From NCBI GenBank assembly GCA_928212115.1, contig CAKMRJ010005634.1, forward strand, positions 176,730,974 through 176,794,973: 64,000 nt of DNA. The letters are read 5' to 3'. Within the stretch, counting starts at the first letter, position 1. Every line of letters starts with the position of its first letter. The DNA comes from Lactuca virosa (Eukaryota; Streptophyta; Magnoliopsida; Asterales; Asteraceae). This document shows, in pieces, positions 57,479 to 64,000 of the stretch. The notes under the pieces are model-generated. The model worked only from the letters and a program-made list of their open reading frames with translations. It did no database searches and was not told the origin of the DNA. Position numbers and translations under genes: made by a program.

Positions 57479-58851
57479 TCATTTATGCCCTTTTGTGTAG
57501 ATTTTTTCCTCCCCCCCAGATCCGCTCCCCGATCCCCTACCCGTACAATCGTTCCTCGTGTGTCCAAATTGACCGCATGTAGAACATTCTTGTCGTATGG
57601 GATGCTCACCTTGCGACGGAATACGACCAGTGTTTCTTGGCCTACCCGGCTGACGTCTCTCCATTATGGGTGGCTTCACGGTCATCAAATCATCCGGGAT
57701 CTCCCACTCAGATGGACTTGGTAAGGGGTTCACAGACTCCTCGTAAGTTTTCCTCGGTGTCTCTGTAAAGTAAGCTTTTAAAGCAAATTCCGAACAATCT
57801 TCATAACGGCTCATTGTTAGCACTTTTATGACATGGCCACAAGGTAAGCCATCTATTTGCCACCGCCTACATGTATAGGTTCTTTGTTGGAAATCAACAA
57901 TGACACTTTTGTGAGTACCAAACAATTTTTTTCCCTAACCATCCATGAACAATTTTTTACCAAACAAACAACCTCGAACCTTTCTTTGCTCGATCTGGTA
58001 GTCTTATACTGCTTACCTTGTTCCATGCATTGTCTTCCAATTGCAAGCTTGAGCAACTCTTTGTCATCAAAAATATCTAGAACCTTAATCTCTTCACTTA
58101 TATCCACCCTCTGACATGGAATGTTCACATCAGCGTTTACAGGACACGAAGGCAAAGGGGGCATACCATGAAACATGGTATCTTAATAAATAAGCTTAGG
58201 TTCGTCATCAAATTCTTCTCCGTTAGAATCACTCTCTAGGCCGGATATATCCAACTTGTCACAATCCGCAAACTTGTCATATCCTTTTAGTTCACCATCA
58301 TGCAAAAACGGAACTTCCTGTTTTCCAGATTCATTACCAACCTTATTTACCACGGCTACTACTTTTTTTTTGTCAGAGTAATGATTTACACCAACATCAT
58401 TAACATATGTACCAACATCATTATCACCGATATACTTATAATTCTCCGGTGTAACATACATAATCGGTTCTGGCACTACATTTACATTTTCAGCGACACT
58501 ATGATATTGACTTTTACTTGGATTTTTAAAATTACCTAATGGGTTGTTGTTCCCTTTTCCACTTGATAAATTAGCTGTAGATGCCTTTCCTCTATCATCC
58601 ACTTCGTTACGCCAAACGCCTTCTTCAACCACCACATACACAGACACAGATTTATCTCCAACGACATTTATTACCTTGATCAACTTTCTAATATCACAAT
58701 CATCAACAATACCACAATAATAAAGTTGTTCTGGATGTTGATAAGCCAGACTAACTTTTGATTCTTCATGAAGACCCATCTTGCACTTCACCAAATGAAC
58801 AAATTCGGTAAACGTCGTGGTTTCGTAAAATTCAACACCTAAATAAAACAT
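57479..58851 (-). pseudogene. MULE transposase lacking the core (fragment I)
   Basis: 58851-58183 is the N-terminal region (MFYLGVEFYETTTFTEFVHL, SVYVVVEEGVW), PB1-like then acidic. 58176-57960 is the MuDR DNA-binding domain (KLAIGRQCMEQGKQYKTTRS, FEVVCLVKNCSW). Within about 50 bp the frame changes and the sequence becomes the C-terminus: FQQRTYTCRRWQIDGLPCGH (SWIM), PSPSEWEIPDDLM, and a CCHC knuckle CSTCGQFGHTRNDC. The DDE core between DNA-binding domain and SWIM has been deleted. Stop at 58184 splits the N-terminus from the rest unless an intron is used. Confidence 0.85.
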
Positions 58852-59039
58852 TCTCGGATTGTATCCCGGTGGTCAAACATATGATAATTGGGAATTAGCA
58901 AACTCTCATCTTTCATCCGTAATGAGAAATACAAAATACTCATTACAACTCATTATCTTAATTTTGAGAATAAAGAAGCTACAGAGAAGAAAATTTCTCA
59001 GATATGAAATATTTCCAAAAATATAAAATACTTAATATA

Positions 59040-59515
59040 TATATAAGGTAGGTTCAAAACAGTAGTCAAATCGGACAAAAAAGTAGTTAAGTTTTACAAA
59101 ACAGTAGTCAAATTTAACAAAAAAATAGTCAAATTTACCAACAAAGCAGTCAACTTTACCCAAATAATAGTCAAATTTAAACAAAATAATTGTTAAAATT
59201 TAAACAAAATAATTGTTAAAATTATTCTACATATTATAAACATTCTTTTTTATACTCTTTATTACAAAAAAAAAAAAAAAAAATTTAAAACCGTGGCTTT
59301 TTTTGACAAAACAGTAGTTAAAAACCCCCAAAATAGTAGATTAAAAAAAAACCGTATTTTTTCCCATAAAATCGTAGCCTGCGGTTAGGGAAACCGTAGG
59401 TTTCGAGAGAGGAAACCGTAGGTTTCAAGATACCTACGGTTTTGTATGTTGAAAATGAAAAAAAAAATTATACAAAACACGAAATAATAGACGAATCTTG
59501 AAACCTACGGTTTCG
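59040..59515. repeat. MULE right subterminal repeats
   Basis: 59050-59180 repeats AACAGTAGTCAAATTTA about six times. 59375-59515 has four AAACCGTAGGTTTC or inverse copies. Same vocabulary as the left end (47290-48040), supporting one element. Confidence 0.75.
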
Positions 59516-59594
59516 TGGGCTATATTTGGACATTACTAATTTTTGGCTAAAAATTGCTAATGACTTTCTTAATTTGGCTAGATTAGTAATCACC

Positions 59595-59596
<2 letters not shown>

Positions 59597-59686
<90 letters not shown>

Positions 59687-59707
59687 ATTAGCTATTTCAA
59701 TAACTAC

Positions 59708-59758
<51 letters not shown>

Positions 59759-59782
59759 ATTAGCTATTTCAATAACTACGCC
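59597..59782. repeat. (TA)n tracts with duplicated flank
   Basis: (TA)n at 59597-59682 and 59712-59753. Each is followed by AACATTAGCTATTTCAATAA and CTACGCC, so a (TA)n-plus-flank unit of about 70 bp is duplicated in tandem at the right edge of the MULE. Confidence 0.85.
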
Positions 59783-60130
59783 TAAACAGTTATTTTTTTT
59801 GAACGACAATAGTATGTCATTGGTTTATTGTTGCCATAAAAAGGAGCAAGGGCAGTGTTTAATGTTGGCCAGATAGGATGCCTATGACAATACACCACCA
59901 TACGGTATAGTCTTAGTACACACGAAAATTATACTAGTAACGAATATGTGACTGATTAGTGGATTGAAAAAAAATAAATATATGACCCCCCTTTTCTTGG
60001 GACCAAACCCATATGTTTTGGACCAATAAGTTTAAAACTTAGTTTAAAAAAAACAACTAAAGAGACGGAGATAACTTTTATTGTTTGGACTAACTAACTT
60101 TTTTACTTTCTATTCCTATACATAAACCTT
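59783..60130. other. Unassigned AT-rich DNA
   Basis: No gene or element ends recognised between the (TA)n tracts and the LINE fragment. Confidence 0.6.
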
Positions 60131-60475
60131 CCTATACATAAACCAAGAAAACGGTTGTTCAACTATTGGATCTTTTAAAGAACCATTTCTCAATCTATGA
60201 TCATTAAAAACAATACAATTTCTAAAATTCCAAATAAACTTCTATATTGTCCTAACAATCGCCTCCAACGAACGCCATACGATTAGAACTAGACAAATGA
60301 ACGATATCAATCTATTGCACTACCTTGACCGCAATTGTAAAATTCGGAATATCTATATCACACCATTTTTGTATGAAAGCCCATAAATCAAAGGGTAAAT
60401 CAATGCATTTTGCCTCCAATTTAAGACCACTAGGAAGCTTGTTCATACTCCTCCAATAAAATGGTGTAAATCCGG
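60130..60475 (-). pseudogene. LINE (non-LTR retrotransposon) C-terminal fragment
   Basis: The minus strand reads MNKLPSGLKLEAKCIDLPFD, WAFIQKWCDIDIPNF, WIDIVHLSSS-like text and W...NIEVYLEF. This matches the tail of plant L1-type ORF2 after the RT zinc-binding domain (W.LIQ.WC.I..P.F). Several stops; short, 5'-truncated. Confidence 0.6.
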
Positions 60476-61400
60476 TTTTAGTTATATATCTAATTGTGAA
60501 TTTTATGTAATTTTATAATTATTATATAGCTTATAAGGTAGTTTTCATCAAACTTGTCACACATATTAAAATTATTTTTTCAACTAGCTATATTATACTA
60601 TTATGCTTAGCGCAACTTAAATTTTTTTAATATTGCGAATAATTAGTTAATTTGCAAACATACTTAAAGTGGAATCGATGGTTGTTACGGATTTACCCTC
60701 CATCGTTTTGCTAAGAACCCCACTTTAGCACTTGTTCTTCAAAAAGCAAGAACTAATATTATTCGTGGGACAAGTTCTTGGTGTACGTGAGGGAATCTGC
60801 AATTGTGAGTGTGAGGTATAAGTCAAAATCAGCATCTATCGACCATTTTTCAAATGCTTTGCATCTTCTGCTTTTGATATTTTCCAAACTTGTTGAAATG
60901 CCCCAAAAACATTAGCATCTAATTGCCAAAAAACGTAAGAACTTGTTCCGAAAAGGTGGTGATATATTTTCTCGTTTTACCAACAATAAACAAATGAATC
61001 GTGGGTTGACGATGCTTTTATCTTATTGGCCTCAAATCAGGAGGAATTTCAGTTTACTACCATTGATGTTGAATGAAGCTTTTTCGCTTTCTAAACCTAC
61101 ACTAGTGGAATCTGATATAAAGCATATTTCGTATTGAACGCAGATGTCACATATAACCTATATCGTGATTCGTAAGTAATTCTCTCCTTATCATCAAATT
61201 CGGAAAACCCTAGTTGTAGATTAAGCAACTGTTTCCTCCACTTTAGTTTCGTAATCATCATTATGAAGATCTCGATTATCGCCACGAATTTAGGGTAATG
61301 ATCTTCAATGCGTTCTACTTTAATATAATAATACGATGAGTAAATGATTAACGCCACTCAATCGGATATCAATATTCTAACGCAAAGATAATGGGATTCC
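60476..61400. other. AT-rich DNA, no supported gene
   Basis: A 64-codon plus-strand frame at 60943-61137 (MFRKGGDIFSRFTNNKQMNR) and an 86-codon minus-strand frame at 61357-61097 show no recognisable domain. I see no element ends. Confidence 0.5.
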
Positions 61401-61404
61401 AGGA

Positions 61405-61491
61405 ATGCCCGGAAAGTGTTTGATGAAATGCGTTAAAGAAATTAAGTTTCTTGGAATGCGATGATTGCGTTTGCGTACACTTTTAAAGGTA
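61405..61491 (+). pseudogene. PPR-gene relic
   Basis: NARKVFDEMR, a stop and short shift, then VSWNAMIAFAYTFKG. This is one PLS-type pentatricopeptide repeat junction (A.KVFDEM...N.VSWNAMI). Only about one repeat remains; no neighbouring repeats found. Confidence 0.6.
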
Positions 61492-63457
61492 TGTTTTCAA
61501 CTTTTCATGGCTGTTTCATATTAATTGGATCTTGTCGCTTTAATCATGTTACAGAAAATTAATCAAACAAAACTTCTACACTTTACTTACAAATATAAAT
61601 TTCAAATTATACAAACACATAATGACATATAAACACAAGCTACCTCATAGTTTGACTCCAATGTCAGCCTCTTCCTATCTTCCTCCACCACCATCCGCCA
61701 TCTACCACCACCACCACCACCACCCGCCACCTATTCGGCTGGCGGCACCTGGCTCTGATTCATGGTGGTTGATCTTTTGTGAATTTCCCTCCGGTGGTGT
61801 TCAAGGTTGCCTCCTTTATAAAAGAGAGTGATCAAAACTGTTAATAATAACACCAAGAAAATGAAAGCAATAATGGTGATGGCAATTGCTTCCATTCTTG
61901 TTAAAGAATTATGATAAAGAAGAATTGAAAATTGAAACCCTGTTTTGAGTTATGAATCAATCGTAAACCCAAATGTTTGCTGTTTCGTTGACTTTTTCTT
62001 CCTCGATACAAGAAATGAATTTATTTTATTGACAAAGACAATTAGATGACAAGTAATGAAGGAACTTTGCATGTAATTGTGTACATAAGATATTATTTTA
62101 TTAATTTTCCTATCTTCTTATGTTGGCAAAATTATTATTATTATTATTTTTTAATTCGATAGATATATGTAAATAAGGTTAAACGGTTGACTGTGTTACA
62201 AATAGGTAAACTCTTTTCGTGTTGCATCCGGTAGCTAAGTCGTTGAATTATCATCATTATTATTAGGTGGATGTCGTATGTCCACAAAAATCTCAAAACT
62301 TGAATTATTTGGTGGGTCTTTCCAAATGTTTAAAAAAAATTAATTTTATAATAAATGGACAGATTAACGTATTGTCAAGATAAATTAGTGACATATGCCA
62401 TACCGATGATTTAATAATGTAATCAATAACTTTCATCGTGTTACAATTATCTTGATATAATATTATTTTTTATTTTATATATTCTTTTTCACTGTCTCCT
62501 ACTTCTTTCAGCCTCCTCGACACCAAGCAAGAAATTATACGTATGGTAGTAATAGTTAGGTGACAAATTTCATATTGTAATCATGTTAACCAATTTCATA
62601 TTGTAATCATGTTAACCTGTTATAATAGGTGAAAATGATCGATATAGAAAAAATTGTCGAATTTGAGTTGCTTTCATTGAAGAAAATAAATATAGTGATT
62701 AAACCATAAAAATAACTAAAATAAAGTTGCTTTTATTTATTTAGCCTAATATCTATTCAAGTATCTTTTGCGAATTATTGTTACAAACGGAGTAACCAAT
62801 AGAACAAGGGAATATCAGTAGGAAGTGGAGAATCATATAAACAATAAATATTGAATCACTCCATAATCCATTATACATACATCATATTTGTAACACACTA
62901 ACACCTCATAAATTAGTTTTTTTTAGTTATACCTTAGTCGTGGTTAAATTAAAAAAAAAATAGTAAATGGCCTTTGGTCAAGTGGTATCAAGTGGGTAGA
63001 TATAATGGACGAGTGTATTTCCTGTTAAAAAAAAACTAAATAAAACGATTTATTTATTATGTAATCGGGTTGAAGATGTTAACTAATAAGTTGAACTTAA
63101 TATAAATAGTAAAGAAAAATGGTTTTTTATTTCTATTTGTAATGCATAGTTAATTAACGGCTATGAGGGTCAAAATGAACATTGGGGACTTAGTCAAAAA
63201 TGCAATGTTATTTTAGGAGAAATGGCCCTAAAAAGATATTTATAAGTGAAGACTCCTTATTTTAGAATAGGGACTATCTTTATCTCTTTCTCAAAAAAAT
63301 AAATAAATAAAATCTCATTAAGGAAATAATACCGGAAACAATACCTAATTAACTAGAATTCAATTCTTTAACTAACATGGCAATAATCAAATAATTCAAC
63401 ATGAATTTTCTAAGATAAGTCTACACTCGCCTTTAAGTTGGATATGTAGATCACTAC
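61492..63457. other. AT-rich intergenic DNA
   Basis: No supported gene. 61622-61831 is a low-complexity frame with a (CAC)n His run. Near 62966 TGGTCAAGTGGTATCAAGTGG resembles a tRNA-like SINE head but is too short to call. A 27-bp direct repeat lies at about 62561-62617. Confidence 0.5.
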
Positions 63458-63968
63458 ATATCCCCCTTGCTCTTCGATTTTTGGTAGAGCTTTTGTTAGT
63501 GTATCAACCAAAAATCGGTTGTGATAACACTTTCACCAATGAGTGTCTACTTCATCTAGTTGTTGCCAATAATGAGTTAGCACGATATCATAGCATGTGA
63601 CTGATAATTCTTTTTGACAAAGATTGTGTAGAAAACCTTTGATCTTAAAGATAATCGAGGTGTTGTCTTTCTTTGAGAATGTGTCTAGTGTTGCTTCCAA
63701 ATATCTTGATAGTTGTCTTGTAGAACATGAATTGTTTGCTAATTTATTTTGCCATTGAGTTTGAGAAACCACGACATGATTATGGAAGGGCGTTTTCTAC
63801 CAGAGGTATATAATATGTGGAGAGATAATCCTCCTTACCATTGTTGTTAATTAATTTATGTTTAATAATGGGAAGTAGATTAAAATCAATACTTTGTTGA
63901 GAGGCATCGTGATGTAGCCTAATAGAAGAGTTTATAACCAGTTTAAGAAGGGAGGAAGAGAAGTTCAA
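63458..63968 (-). pseudogene. Unidentified coding remnant
   Basis: Two abutting minus-strand frames read MNFSSSLLKLVINSSIRLHH...YIPLVENALP and, one frame away, VSQTQWQNKLANNSCSTRQL, YLEATLDTFSKKDNTSIIFK and THYWQQLDEVDTHW. They look like one protein with a shift near 63775. It continues past a further stop as FLVDTLTKALPKIEEQGGY. Just after this, the minus strand has AGCAAGGGGGATA followed by TGTAGTGATC, resembling a polypurine tract and an LTR start near 63458. It may therefore be the 3' coding end of an LTR element. I do not recognise the family. Confidence 0.4.
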
Positions 63969-64000
63969 AACATAACCAAATTATATCACAGCTACATAAC

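Larger units (their letters stand above)
47221..59596. mobile_element. 12.4-kb Ulp1-carrying Mutator-like element (MULE)
   Basis: The left end is GGGAAAATACTAATCTAGCC and the right end, inverted, is GGGGTGATTACTAATCTAGCC. Weaker similarity continues for about 50 bp (both reach TTTAGCC or ATAGCC and ATAGCCCA). Both subterminal zones carry AAACCGTAGGTTT and GTAGTC/GACTAC words. Inside, plus strand: DUF1985/Ulp1 gene, small coiled-coil ORFs, Myb/SANT-like gene. Minus strand: two partial MURA-like transposases. This resembles the Ulp1-bearing plant MULEs (KI-MULE/Kaonashi type). Every large gene has at least one break, so this copy is probably non-autonomous. Confidence 0.85.

Noticed and set aside
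59468..59809. Frames encoding long Tyr-Ile repeats (also at 33737, 38556, 47100 and 50889)
   Set aside because: Translations of (TA)n microsatellites, not proteins.
61622..61831. His/Pro-rich 69-codon frame as a gene
   Set aside because: Produced by a (CAC)n low-complexity run; no homologous features.

Overview
The window is plant nuclear DNA, most likely from an Asteraceae (lettuce-like) dicot. The evidence is the dense nesting of Ty1/copia and Ty3/gypsy retrotransposons, the SIRE-type copia element with an env-like third ORF of a kind I associate with lettuce, spliceosomal introns, tRNA-iMet primer sites, long (TA)n microsatellites, and captured exons of plant genes (TRRAP, MSH1, DEG7, DDB1). 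The species call is inference. I see no intact ordinary host gene, rRNA, tRNA or CRISPR array. Almost everything is mobile DNA at different stages of decay.

Layout. 1-2648: 5' part of a minus-strand copia element (E1: gag, leader with palindromic words, PBS, 5' LTR), apparently inserted in the integrase of a plus-strand SIRE-like copia element (E2, 2649-10565: integrase, RT/RNase H, env-like ORF, 3' LTR). 11042-29315: minus-strand copia A. It is interrupted by a gypsy pol fragment (14491-18715), which is itself split by a solo LTR (16001-18177). A is also interrupted by a young copia element B (20813-28501, TSD ATAGG), inserted two bases inside A's 5' LTR. 29316-34722: gypsy gag and LTR remnants carrying a TAA-flanked MITE, a solo LTR (TSD ATTAG), a hAT-type MITE (8-bp TSD) and the PBS/LTR of another minus-strand element.

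34723-41141: a complete CACTA (En/Spm) element with TSD TAT. It has no visible transposase but carries co-oriented, intron-containing fragments of about eight to ten host genes (F-box, Raf-like kinase, IWS1/SPN1, TRRAP/TRA1, MSH1, DEG7, DDB1, probably myosin XI). 41142-44540 is AT-rich relic DNA. 44541-46646 is a minus-strand solo gypsy LTR (TSD ATGTT).

47221-59596: a 12.4-kb Mutator-like element (MULE) between two (TA)n tracts. It carries a DUF1985/Ulp1 cysteine-protease gene, three small coiled-coil ORFs, two tandem satellite arrays, a Myb/SANT-like gene and two complementary halves of a MURA-type transposase. 59597-64000: AT-rich DNA with a LINE fragment, a short PPR relic and an unidentified minus-strand reading frame.

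The two strongest biological signals are the CACTA gene-fragment collector and the multi-gene MULE. A third theme is that several unrelated retrotransposons each carry clusters of their own short palindromic word (TACGGCCGTA, GTACGC-n-GCGTAC, TCACGACGTGA, AACACGATCGTGTT) in LTR or leader DNA. One of these words is shared between a copia and a gypsy element.
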